Positions 16,513-24,952 of a stretch of DNA of 64,000 bases are shown in pieces (positions within the stretch are counted from its first letter, which is position 1; each line of letters begins with the position of its first letter). The translations under genes were made by a program, and so were the position numbers. The notes beneath the pieces were generated by a model. That model worked only from the letters and a program-made list of their open reading frames with translations. It made no database searches and was not told where the DNA came from. Origin of the DNA: Halobacteriovorax sp. HLS (GTDB taxonomy: Bacteria; Bdellovibrionota; Bacteriovoracia; Bacteriovoracales; Bacteriovoracaceae); assembly GCF_004006665.1 (NCBI RefSeq), contig NZ_QOCL01000003.1, positions 705,405-769,404 on the forward strand, in the 5' to 3' direction.

Positions 16513-19500
16513 ATGAAAAACAAGAAAAACTTACTACTTAACCTAACTTTAGCAGCGGTGCTATCAGCGTCATGTGCTAAAGAACTACCAGATGATCCAA
16601 CTGATCACGTAAAGGATAATGTATATCCTGCAAGTCTATTCGATCAATCTGTAGTCGTTACAGTTGAGGGAGAAGAAAATGGTATTCTAGCCGTTGAAGC
16701 CGATGAGGAAATTCAAGGTGTATGGGCGCTGAATGCTAAGAAATATAGAAAGGTAGTAAATGTCGAAGGTGACGAACTCCTAAAAAGGTTTTTCAAAAAT
16801 GTTGAACTTGAGTCTTCAACTCCTGGAGAAAAAATCAAGATTAACTTCAACCTAACAAAAGGTCACTTAGTTGCTTTTGTTGACAAGTCACATGCAAGCT
16901 CTACTTCTCCACACCTTCAAGAGCTTTCGGCAGGTGAAGAAAAAGGAACTCCTGTATTCCAATACTCAATTGGTTCTTGGGGTATTCTTGAAAAAGTAAC
17001 AAACTCACTTGGTGAAGAAACAAGAACTGTTACTATTAAAGAAACTATAAGATCACAGGCCACTCACGTTTCAATCAACTCACTTGATTCAAACTTAGAA
17101 TATGCCGGTATTAGAGGCCTATCAAAAGAAGAGCAAAAAGAGATTTTCTTAAAAGACTCTCTTCAAGCAAAATACTTTACAGTTAAAGATATCAAAGCGA
17201 TTTCTCCAAAGCACAATATCTTTAACTCAGAAAAGTTTAAAAGCTTTACAGATGCGACTCTTTTAAAATCATTTTTAAATAGTGAAACTATTTTCTTCCA
17301 CACAGCAATCAATAAAAAAGACCTTGATAAAGAAGAGCTTAGAAAGCTTAAGCAAGGACTACATAATACAGTACTAAAGGCCTGTACTCAAAAGGACTTA
17401 GAGTTACTTAAGTTTGAAGGAAACCTAGAAGACTGTGTAACAAAGGCAGTATTATCTAAGTCACTTACATTAAAGACTCAAAAAAGAGACCAGGAAGCAG
17501 ATACAAAGGAAAAGCTTGCTACTATCTCTTTAGAGGATGCTCTTGAAGATGCAAAAGTTCTTTTAGTTAAGATGAGTCAAGACGATGAGTTAAAAGAATA
17601 CTCACTTGTAGACCTTAAAGAAGAATTCACAAATTTTGACGGAAAAACTCTACTTAAAGTAAGTGAACTTGAAAAGAAAGAATACTTCTATCGTAAGGTT
17701 CTTATCGATGCGCCAAACACTTTTGAAGTTACATTTGCTGGTACTGCAACTGACGTAACATTAGTTAAAATTTCGTTTGAAGAAGACAAAATGTCTATCA
17801 AAAGAGCAAGATCTATTCTTGGAAAAGATGGTGAAACTGAAGTTGATGAAGAAGCACTACTTTCTTTCCCAGTTAAGTACTATAGACTTGTAAATGAAAT
17901 AAATGGAAGAAGACTAGTTTCTCCAAAGCATATTGAAGCAACTCATACAGAAGAAGGCGCTATCGCTGCTGTAGACTTCTCTAACAACATGGAAATCAAT
18001 GATCTAAACTCAGTTCTAGATTCTGATCTTGCTGCATGTTTTGTAGGAACAACTGAAACAGAGATCAATGACCTATTCGCAGGAAAAAGATCTGGTAAGC
18101 ACATGATCAACTTCACTCTTGATACTTCAAGAGGAGTAAATACTCACAGATGTGGTGGTGAATCAGACGCAGGAGCTCAAGCAAACTTGAAATTCAAAGA
18201 AAGAGTTTCAATGATGGAGTATAAGAAAGACCGTGCAGAAACAACAGATCTAAATATTCCTTTTGACGCTCAAAAGAAATTAGGTTTTGGATTCTTCACA
18301 GGAATGAAAGTTACTGGACAAGGTTACTCTCAAGATACTGACTCGGAAAAGTCAAATACTTATCTTCCAAGTAGATTTGATATTAAAAACTGTAAGCAAG
18401 TTGAGTACGTACTAACTGGTATCCCATTAAAGGATGGTGGTAAGAATAATGGTACAACAGACCTAAGAAATAGACTTATCACTTCTACGCATAAAGTGAT
18501 TAACGATCTAAATGAAGGTTTCTACAAAGCATTAAAAGGAACGGCACTTGATAGAGCAAACTGTACTACAGATGGTTCTAACAAGCCTGTACTAACTCTA
18601 TCAATCGAAAGAGACGCTAATATTTCTGGAAACAAAGTAAAAGTTTGTAAAGACTATGAAACGAACGGAAATAAAGCAGGTTGTGAGAAGATCGTTCTAC
18701 CTGTTGTAGAAAGAGCTGTCATGGGTGACCTTGATAAGAACTATGTTTACTATATGCAAAAGGCAACTTCATACCCAATCTTGGGACTTGGTGGAGCACA
18801 TAAAAACCCTCTTACTGGAGAAGTTATTTCAGCATCTGTTTATCAGTATGGTGGAAATATGAAAAACGGTATTGAGTGGATGATTGAGTCTTACAATGCA
18901 TTAAAGAAATGGCAAAAGCTGACTGAAGAGACTAGACAAGTCATCGCGCAACAAGCAACTGAAGCTGATGTTGCTGAAGCTAACGCTGAAATTGCAGATG
19001 TAGAGCCATCTACAAGTACTGCAGCAGAGACACACGCTAGTGCTTCAGAAAGTGCTGAGAGATTAATCAATAGAATTAATACAGAAAGAACTCTTAATAG
19101 AACTGCTTCTATTAACTTAAGAGACAGAAGAATTCTTGATTTTAAAGACAGAATTGCTCCAGCTGGTGAAGTAAAATTATCTGAAAAGTACAAGTCTCTT
19201 CTAGAAAAAAGAACTGCAAACAATATTAATCTTTATAAGCAAGCAATGCTTATGCAAGATATTATGAATGCGAAAAATACTCCAGAAGAAATCAACAAGG
19301 TTCTTCTTAAGCACGAAAACCCAATTGCTCACGCTAAGCACGAGATGATTGAGTCTTTAAGCTGGAAAACTGTTAACGGTAAAAAAGTTAAAAAAGATAT
19401 CTGTCTTCACACAAGAGATGCATCAATTGTATCAAGTGTAATTAGCAAGCTTCACGATGACTACAATATCGATAAAATCTCAAAGTCTGCAAATGGATTT

Positions 19501-22017
19501 AACAAGATTCTTATCGATACTTGGAGACCAACTCTTGCTCATGAAATTGGACATAATATCGGTCTTAGACATAACTTTATCGCTTCGTATGATAAGTATA
19601 ACCATAAGTTCAATGCTGCTGATACTTCTAAGAGAAGATACTCATCAGTTATGGATTATATGCTTGATGATCATGTAACTTACGACGGTCTTGGGCCATA
19701 TGATGTACACGCAATCAGAGCAGGATATGCTGGTTTACTAGAACTTAACCCAACAAGTCCAATTGCTGCTGCTGCAAAAGTAGAAGTAGATGGAAAGAAA
19801 TTTGTTAAGATCAATGATATCAAGAAAATTCTAGGTCTTGATGTATGGAAAAATCTTGATACTAAAGACGTAAAGAAAATTGGAATCAAGAAATATGAAT
19901 TCTGTTCAGACTTAGAGGCATCTGTTGGAAGCACTCCTATGTGTGCAAGACACGACTGGGGAACTTCACCAGAAGAAATCGTTGACCATGTAATCATGTC
20001 AATGGAAGGAACATATGCTATTTCTAATATTGCAGGAGATAGTAAAACTTTCTCAAGAAGCCGTGGAGGAGCTGCTGCTCACTACTTCGGAAAGCTAAGA
20101 TCAATGAACGAAGAGTTCTTATTCCAAAGAATTCACAATCAACCAATGTTCTTTGACTACGCAATGTTAAATGAAGAAGACCTAAGTAAGTTTGATGATG
20201 AAACAAGAGCATTTATCGAAAGAGATAAGAGCTTCATCAGTGCTATCTTTAAGTCATTTGAGTACTTAGAATCTAAAGTTAGACAACCAGGTGTTACTAC
20301 AGTAACAAATGATGCAAGTTCACTACAGAGATTTGTACCATTTGTTAGACTTGAAGATGAATTAAATGCAGAAGGTCTTCCTACTGGTAACAAAGTACAA
20401 GTTACAAAGCTGATTGAAACTAAGGCCATCGAAAGTATTAACTTTGATAATGAAGGAGTTATCTCAAATGACTCTGCGACTTCTTGGTACACAGATTCAA
20501 GAAGAAAGGTTAAAGGAAGTGATATTGAGCGTGTATATGCACTACTATTCTTAACTGAGAAAGGTTCTAACTCATACAAGCACTCTTATAATAGTCTGGA
20601 ATTTCCATACTACTTATTAAGTGACAGCTTAACTGAGAGAATTCAAAAGCTACAGTCAGAAATCTTAACTGATTCATTGACTCCAGCTGCTCTTATCGAC
20701 GGAAAAGTAACTGAGTTAGATGCACCATTTACAACAAGAACAACTGATTTCTTAAGACAGTATGCTGCAATCACTAGTGCACTATATATGAATGTAGATG
20801 ATCTTGGCCTTGAGAACCCAGGAAGAAGCTTTAGAGTTCTTTCTACAAGAGATGTAAATCAAGTTGGTCAAATTGGACTTCAAGAAATTGCCGGAGAGAA
20901 GATTTACTTCCCTTCTGCTGATGATGCTAATACTGCAAAAGAGATCTTAGTCAATGCAGTGGCCCTTAAGCACTTAATTGACTCAGGTGTTGAAGAAGGA
21001 ATTAAGCAAGTTGTTTCTCTTAACCAAAACAAAGGGAAAGAGACTCTTTATGCGACTTCTGAAGTTGGTACGGTAAAAGAGATTAACAGTGTGATCGTTG
21101 GTAACCCTAACTTTGCAGGATTCTACAATACAGCAAAAGAAGAGCAGCTAGCACAAATTGCACAAATTAAAGCACAGATTCTTGCTATGATAGGAAAGAG
21201 TGAAGTTGTTGAGCAACCAGCGACTGCTGAAACTGAAGAAGAAGTTTCAGAAGAAACAGAAGTTGTGGCAAGTGCTGAGACAGAAGAAACAACTGAAGAA
21301 GTTTCTTATGACAAAGCAGCTCTTGAGCAATTAAAAGGTCAGTACAACCTATTTACAATCATTGCTATCAACAAAGCTTTAATGACAAGTGAAGGTACAA
21401 TCGCTGAAAGATTAGAAAGAGCGCAAGAAGAGTTTGTAGCTCCATATACTAAGACACATGAGGCCCTATTTGACTTTGAAATGGAGTTAGCACAAGTAAC
21501 TGTTCCAGTTCCAGCACCAGTGCCAGGAATGCCTCCAGTGAATGCTCCTCTTAATATGGAGTATGTAAATGGTAAGCTTCAGTTGTTTGACTTTGTTAAA
21601 GCAATTGCAACAGATAAGCTAGAGCGTCCATTTGTACCAGTGAGCCAAATTGGTGATACAGAAGCTCAATTAAGAGCAGAGATTATGGCCGTAATTAAAA
21701 GAGAATGTGTTGAAGGATGTGATCCTCAACAAGCTCAAGCAAAAGCACTTACTCAACAAATGGTAAATGGTTTTGAAAAAGTAAAAGGAATCTTAACAAC
21801 AATTGCGAAGGCCAACCCTATTGATGCGGCGATCTTTGCAAATGCAGATTCAGAAATTGAAGTAACTAATCCGAACGTTAGAGCACATATCTCAAGCGTT
21901 ACACCAAACTCGAAGCTTAGTTTAAATACTGGCGTATCGATTGGTAGTACTTACAAAGAGCTTGTAAATAATGCTAAGTTCTTAGAGCAGCTATACTTCA
22001 TGCAAACAAATAATTAA
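16513..22017 (+). CDS. Giant lipoprotein zinc metalloprotease (metzincin-like, 1834 residues)
   Basis: The start at 16513 has AAGGAG upstream and opens a lipoprotein signal ending SASC (Cys21). The catalytic centre lies near residue 1010: HEIGHNIGLRHNF, an HExxHxxGxxH metzincin motif, followed about 36 residues later by VMDYML as Met-turn. The motif and its LRHNF tail resemble the large zinc metalloproteases with DUF5117/DUF4953 regions of Bacteroidetes. The first thousand residues have no motif I recognise but contain several cysteines. A Glu/Thr-rich linker (near 21230-21310) and a proline-rich segment (VPVPAPVPGMPP) break up the C-terminal part. Probably on the cell surface or in the periplasm; a role in digesting foreign protein is inference. 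Confidence 0.88.
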   Translation: MKNKKNLLLNLTLAAVLSASCAKELPDDPTDHVKDNVYPASLFDQSVVVTVEGEENGILAVEADEEIQGVWALNAKKYRKVVNVEGDELLKRFFKNVELESSTPGEKIKINFNLTKGHLVAFVDKSHASSTSPHLQELSAGEEKGTPVFQYSIGSWGILEKVTNSLGEETRTVTIKETIRSQATHVSINSLDSNLEYAGIRGLSKEEQKEIFLKDSLQAKYFTVKDIKAISPKHNIFNSEKFKSFTDATLLKSFLNSETIFFHTAINKKDLDKEELRKLKQGLHNTVLKACTQKDLELLKFEGNLEDCVTKAVLSKSLTLKTQKRDQEADTKEKLATISLEDALEDAKVLLVKMSQDDELKEYSLVDLKEEFTNFDGKTLLKVSELEKKEYFYRKVLIDAPNTFEVTFAGTATDVTLVKISFEEDKMSIKRARSILGKDGETEVDEEALLSFPVKYYRLVNEINGRRLVSPKHIEATHTEEGAIAAVDFSNNMEINDLNSVLDSDLAACFVGTTETEINDLFAGKRSGKHMINFTLDTSRGVNTHRCGGESDAGAQANLKFKERVSMMEYKKDRAETTDLNIPFDAQKKLGFGFFTGMKVTGQGYSQDTDSEKSNTYLPSRFDIKNCKQVEYVLTGIPLKDGGKNNGTTDLRNRLITSTHKVINDLNEGFYKALKGTALDRANCTTDGSNKPVLTLSIERDANISGNKVKVCKDYETNGNKAGCEKIVLPVVERAVMGDLDKNYVYYMQKATSYPILGLGGAHKNPLTGEVISASVYQYGGNMKNGIEWMIESYNALKKWQKLTEETRQVIAQQATEADVAEANAEIADVEPSTSTAAETHASASESAERLINRINTERTLNRTASINLRDRRILDFKDRIAPAGEVKLSEKYKSLLEKRTANNINLYKQAMLMQDIMNAKNTPEEINKVLLKHENPIAHAKHEMIESLSWKTVNGKKVKKDICLHTRDASIVSSVISKLHDDYNIDKISKSANGFNKILIDTWRPTLAHEIGHNIGLRHNFIASYDKYNHKFNAADTSKRRYSSVMDYMLDDHVTYDGLGPYDVHAIRAGYAGLLELNPTSPIAAAAKVEVDGKKFVKINDIKKILGLDVWKNLDTKDVKKIGIKKYEFCSDLEASVGSTPMCARHDWGTSPEEIVDHVIMSMEGTYAISNIAGDSKTFSRSRGGAAAHYFGKLRSMNEEFLFQRIHNQPMFFDYAMLNEEDLSKFDDETRAFIERDKSFISAIFKSFEYLESKVRQPGVTTVTNDASSLQRFVPFVRLEDELNAEGLPTGNKVQVTKLIETKAIESINFDNEGVISNDSATSWYTDSRRKVKGSDIERVYALLFLTEKGSNSYKHSYNSLEFPYYLLSDSLTERIQKLQSEILTDSLTPAALIDGKVTELDAPFTTRTTDFLRQYAAITSALYMNVDDLGLENPGRSFRVLSTRDVNQVGQIGLQEIAGEKIYFPSADDANTAKEILVNAVALKHLIDSGVEEGIKQVVSLNQNKGKETLYATSEVGTVKEINSVIVGNPNFAGFYNTAKEEQLAQIAQIKAQILAMIGKSEVVEQPATAETEEEVSEETEVVASAETEETTEEVSYDKAALEQLKGQYNLFTIIAINKALMTSEGTIAERLERAQEEFVAPYTKTHEALFDFEMELAQVTVPVPAPVPGMPPVNAPLNMEYVNGKLQLFDFVKAIATDKLERPFVPVSQIGDTEAQLRAEIMAVIKRECVEGCDPQQAQAKALTQQMVNGFEKVKGILTTIAKANPIDAAIFANADSEIEVTNPNVRAHISSVTPNSKLSLNTGVSIGSTYKELVNNAKFLEQLYFMQTNN

Positions 22018-22033
22018 ACACGCTTTAATGAAT

Positions 22034-22058
22034 GGGCCTCCTTCGGGAGGCCTTTTTT
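22034..22058 (+). terminator. Terminator after the giant metalloprotease
   Basis: Stem GGCCTCC (22035-22041), tetraloop TTCG, GGAGGCC (22046-22052), then six T. Seventeen bases after the stop codon. Confidence 0.93.
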
Positions 22059-22183
22059 GTGCCCATAATTCTCGTCAATTTTTATCATTTATAGGAAGAG
22101 TTTTCTTCCCGAGAAAACTCTAAACATCTAATATTATTGTTTTAATAAACTCTCCAGAATTTATTCATCTTTTGGTGTTAATA

Positions 22184-22211
22184 TTGTTCATCTTAAAGCC
22201 GTTACTATGCT
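22184..22211 (+). promoter_or_regulatory. Possible promoter of the DksA-like gene
   Basis: TTGTTC at 22184-22189, 16-base spacer, TATGCT at 22206-22211. The same -10 hexamer and spacing occur at 41958-41985. The start codon follows 32 bases later behind GGGAGGA. Confidence 0.4.
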
Positions 22212-22243
22212 TGTTAATCATGGCCCATGAATGGGAGGAATAA

Positions 22244-22624
22244 ATGAAGAACGAATACTTTAGTGAAGAATTCTTAGATGACCAAAGAGCTATGCTACTA
22301 AAATTAAAAAGTGACATACTAAATCATATGAGAACACATGAAATTGAAGATATTAGTCCAGATCCAGATCAAGTGGTCGAAGAAGTAGATAAGAGCCAGG
22401 TCTATACCTCTCAGCGCATGAGTATGGAGCTAAGAGAGAGAGAGCTAAAAAGGCTCCATGAGATAGATGAAGCACTCTACAAGCTCGAAGAAGGCCAATA
22501 TGGGCTCTGTGAAGAAACAGGAGAACCTATTGGTGAGAAGAGACTACAAAAAATACCTTGGGTTAGACTTTCAATAGAGGCCCAAGAGGACTATGAACGA
22601 AATAGGAACACTTTAGCTGCCTAA
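22244..22624 (+). CDS. DksA/TraR-family protein lacking three of four zinc cysteines
   Basis: 126 residues. Residues 10-85 are a long charged coiled-coil hairpin with an acidic turn (EDISPDPDQVVEEVD). The globular end has GQYGLCEETGEPIGEKRL, clearly the DksA zinc-finger segment. In DksA the four ligands are spaced CxxC-17-CxxC; here the same positions are C89, T92, S110 and A113. Zinc binding in the canonical way is therefore impossible, as in the zinc-independent DksA2-type paralogues that act on RNA polymerase when zinc is scarce or under oxidative stress. Single gene with a strong GGAGG ribosome site and its own terminator. Confidence 0.88.
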   Translation: MKNEYFSEEFLDDQRAMLLKLKSDILNHMRTHEIEDISPDPDQVVEEVDKSQVYTSQRMSMELRERELKRLHEIDEALYKLEEGQYGLCEETGEPIGEKRLQKIPWVRLSIEAQEDYERNRNTLAA

Positions 22625-22650
22625 GGTGATTCTCTATCCTGGTATAAAAA

Positions 22651-22678
22651 AAGGCCTCGCTTAGTGCGAGGCCTTTTC
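22651..22678. terminator. Bidirectional terminator between DksA-like and ferredoxin genes
   Basis: Ten-base stem AAGGCCTCGC (22651-22660) and GCGAGGCCTT (22666-22675), loop TTAGT, with A-run before and T-run after, so it serves both convergent transcripts. Confidence 0.92.
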
Positions 22679-22699
22679 TATTTGAAAGTAAAATTTTAA

Positions 22700-23539
22700 T
22701 TATGCTTTTGCGAACTTGATAACTTCAACTGGACAAGCATCAGCTGCTTCTTCAACCAATAATCCGTTATCTAAAGGAGCACCTGGTCTGATAATACAAG
22801 TATCGTCAGTAACTTCGAAAACTTCTGGAAAGATAGCTTCACAAGCATCACAGACAATACACCCATCTTCAATCCATACTTTTGAAACAGCAAAGTTCTC
22901 TTTAGCAGCTTCACCACTACCACCAGCTCCAGCAAACTCTCCAGCAAACTCCGGATTAGAAGAAATTTTTAACGCTTTATTTGAAACAGGAAGTGCATCA
23001 GCAATAAAGCTTCTCTTAGGGTTAGTGAAAACTGGTTTTGGATAATTTAATGCATTTTCTTCATTGAAAGTCTCAGCTAAAACAGTTGCACTTTTATAAA
23101 GATCTAAGAACTTTTGACCTTTAAACATAAAGTGATGTGCAATACCTTCCTTAGAAGACATAACCTCAACTTCAACAGATGCATTAGCAATTCCCTCAGC
23201 ATTCATTAAGTTCTTGAGATCTTCACCAAAGTCTAGGTCTCTTGCGAATGTTGAAGTCGCAGTATCATATGATCTTGTTAAGTCTACTTGAGTCGGACTT
23301 CCAAAAGGGTTAAATAGTCTAATTCTGATATTGTCGAATTTCGCTGGCTCACGTGAGCTATTCCACTTAAATGAAAATGCAAATCCTGACTCACCATTAG
23401 CAGTCTTTAAAATTGAAAGCTTCGGTCTCGCAAAAAGAAAATGTAGACCACCAGAAAGTAAACTTACTACACCAATAGTTACTACTAGTCCTACGCCAGC
23501 AAGAAGAGCAATCCCCATAGCAATGAAGGTTGTATTCAC
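22700..23539 (-). CDS. Membrane-anchored protein with a C-terminal ferredoxin domain
   Basis: 279 residues. A single hydrophobic helix (about 5-32) anchors the N-terminus. Residues about 35-165 form a beta-rich domain of unknown type (LSILKTANGESGFAFSFKWN). After a Gly/Ala/Glu linker, the C-terminal 55 residues are a small ferredoxin: WIEDGCIVCDACEAIFPEVF and later ACPVEVIKF, four cysteines for one [4Fe-4S] cluster, the monocluster ferredoxin pattern. It presumably passes electrons at the membrane; partners are not apparent nearby. Stands alone between a terminator and the truB operon end. Confidence 0.85.
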   Translation of the reverse strand: MNTTFIAMGIALLAGVGLVVTIGVVSLLSGGLHFLFARPKLSILKTANGESGFAFSFKWNSSREPAKFDNIRIRLFNPFGSPTQVDLTRSYDTATSTFARDLDFGEDLKNLMNAEGIANASVEVEVMSSKEGIAHHFMFKGQKFLDLYKSATVLAETFNEENALNYPKPVFTNPKRSFIADALPVSNKALKISSNPEFAGEFAGAGGSGEAAKENFAVSKVWIEDGCIVCDACEAIFPEVFEVTDDTCIIRPGAPLDNGLLVEEAADACPVEVIKFAKA

Positions 23540-23663
23540 TAAAATCTCCCTATATCAGTACATCTTGTTCATTAGAACAATTTCATTAATCAGTATTTAC
23601 CTTATAATATAAACACTTTATGAGGGTTAGCCAACCAGTTTTAGAAATCTTGGCAGAGTTTTT

Positions 23664-24599
23664 TTACACAAGCTTAACAGAAAGACCAACTCTAACCCTC
23701 AAGAGTTCGTCCTCAACCTCACATAGCCCTAGTAGCTTGTCATTGTGGTAAACCCAATAAAGACCATTGGTCTTTTCTTTGCGTAGCACCATTCCATTGG
23801 TGAATTTGACCCCTTCATCTAAATCTAGAGATATTTTGTCAAAATCTAGAAAATCATCAATGGATGTAGACTTTTCAAATATTTCAAACTCAGTATCCCT
23901 TAATGGCCAGTTATCTTTATTTAATGCATTTTCACATCGAGCGGGACCAATTGAGGAGCGAACTAGCTCTTTGAGAGTTCCTCTAGTACCAAGTTTTTGG
24001 GCAATATCGTCAAAGAGTACTCGAATATATGTTCCAGAACTGGCCGTAACTTCGAAGCGAACAATATTATCTACGACACTGAGCAATTTAATATTATAAA
24101 TTTCACGCTCAACTGGAGGCTTCTCAATAATGACCCCTTCACGGGCCCATTCATATAGTGACTTGCCCTCATGCTTAGTTGCTGAAAAAGCAGCAGGGCT
24201 TTGCATATACTTACCTTTAAACGAGCTAATAATAGAGCCTAACTCTTCTTGAGAGTAAGTCCTAACTTCGTGGTGAACTACTTGTTCTTGATCACCAGTA
24301 AAGTCCCCTGTTGGTGATTCAACACCAAGAACACCAGTAGCGATATATGTCTTAGGATAGTGAGCATGAACATAATCATTGAACCTTGGCCCAAGACCAA
24401 TGGCTATTAATAGAACCCCTTCAGCGAAAGGATCAAGGGTTCCAAAATGACCTATTTTCCCAAATCCTTTTGGAAGATGATATTTAAAGTGCCTTACTAC
24501 ATCAGAGCTTGTCATTCCTACAGGCTTGTAGACATTAAAAACTAAAGGGCCAAATAAAGGCCCCTCGTTATACTTATTTCTATTTCGAGATCGACTCAC
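23664..24599 (-). CDS. truB: tRNA pseudouridine-55 synthase
   Basis: 311 residues. Motifs of TruB are clear: FNVYKPVGMTSSDVV near the N-terminus, catalytic Asp in GTLDPFAEGVLLIAIG, and SGTYIRVLFDDIAQKLG. It converts U55 of tRNA to pseudouridine in the T-loop. The N-terminal lead (SRSRNRNKYNEG) is basic. The start overlaps the rbfA stop by four bases, and it closes the rimP-nusA-infB-rbfA-truB operon. I see no strong terminator hairpin directly after it. Confidence 0.96.
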   Translation of the reverse strand: MSRSRNRNKYNEGPLFGPLVFNVYKPVGMTSSDVVRHFKYHLPKGFGKIGHFGTLDPFAEGVLLIAIGLGPRFNDYVHAHYPKTYIATGVLGVESPTGDFTGDQEQVVHHEVRTYSQEELGSIISSFKGKYMQSPAAFSATKHEGKSLYEWAREGVIIEKPPVEREIYNIKLLSVVDNIVRFEVTASSGTYIRVLFDDIAQKLGTRGTLKELVRSSIGPARCENALNKDNWPLRDTEFEIFEKSTSIDDFLDFDKISLDLDEGVKFTNGMVLRKEKTNGLYWVYHNDKLLGLCEVEDELLRVRVGLSVKLV

Positions 24600-24949
24600 G
24601 AAATCCCCTTACCTTCTTCACTTTCTTGCTTTAGAAGATCATCAATCTTCTTTTCATCTTCAAACTGAGAGTCGTAAATAAAAGTAACAGTTGGGGTATG
24701 TCTCATTTTTAGAAATTTAGACAAATAAGTTCTAAGCTTTCCAGATAAACCATCCATCGCCTTTTTTATATCCCCTCTTTTAGTAGGATCAAAAGTATCC
24801 CAATAAAGGGTCGCATGAGAGTTATCATCAGAGAGCTCTACACGAGAAAAACTAACAAAAGTTAATCTCGTATCAGAAACTTCGCTTCTAATAAAAGTAT
24901 TAGAAGCGTTTAATATTTTTTCTAGAAGAATACTTTTCTTAGAAGACAA
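24596..24949 (-). CDS. rbfA: Ribosome-binding factor A
   Basis: 117 residues, usual for RbfA. It has the KH-like fold segments (LTFVSFSRVELSDDNSHATLYW, LSKFLKMRHTPTVTFIYD) and the typical C-terminal DDLLKQ helix. RbfA binds the pre-30S subunit and helps mature the 16S 5' end. It lies 3 bases after infB and overlaps truB, the standard order. Confidence 0.93.
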   Translation of the reverse strand: MSSKKSILLEKILNASNTFIRSEVSDTRLTFVSFSRVELSDDNSHATLYWDTFDPTKRGDIKKAMDGLSGKLRTYLSKFLKMRHTPTVTFIYDSQFEDEKKIDDLLKQESEEGKGIS

Positions 24950-24952
24950 GCT

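Noticed and set aside
20157..20579. Open frame of 140 codons antisense to the giant metalloprotease
   Set aside because: No ribosome site, no recognisable domain, and the overlapping plus-strand gene is a clear lipoprotein protease.
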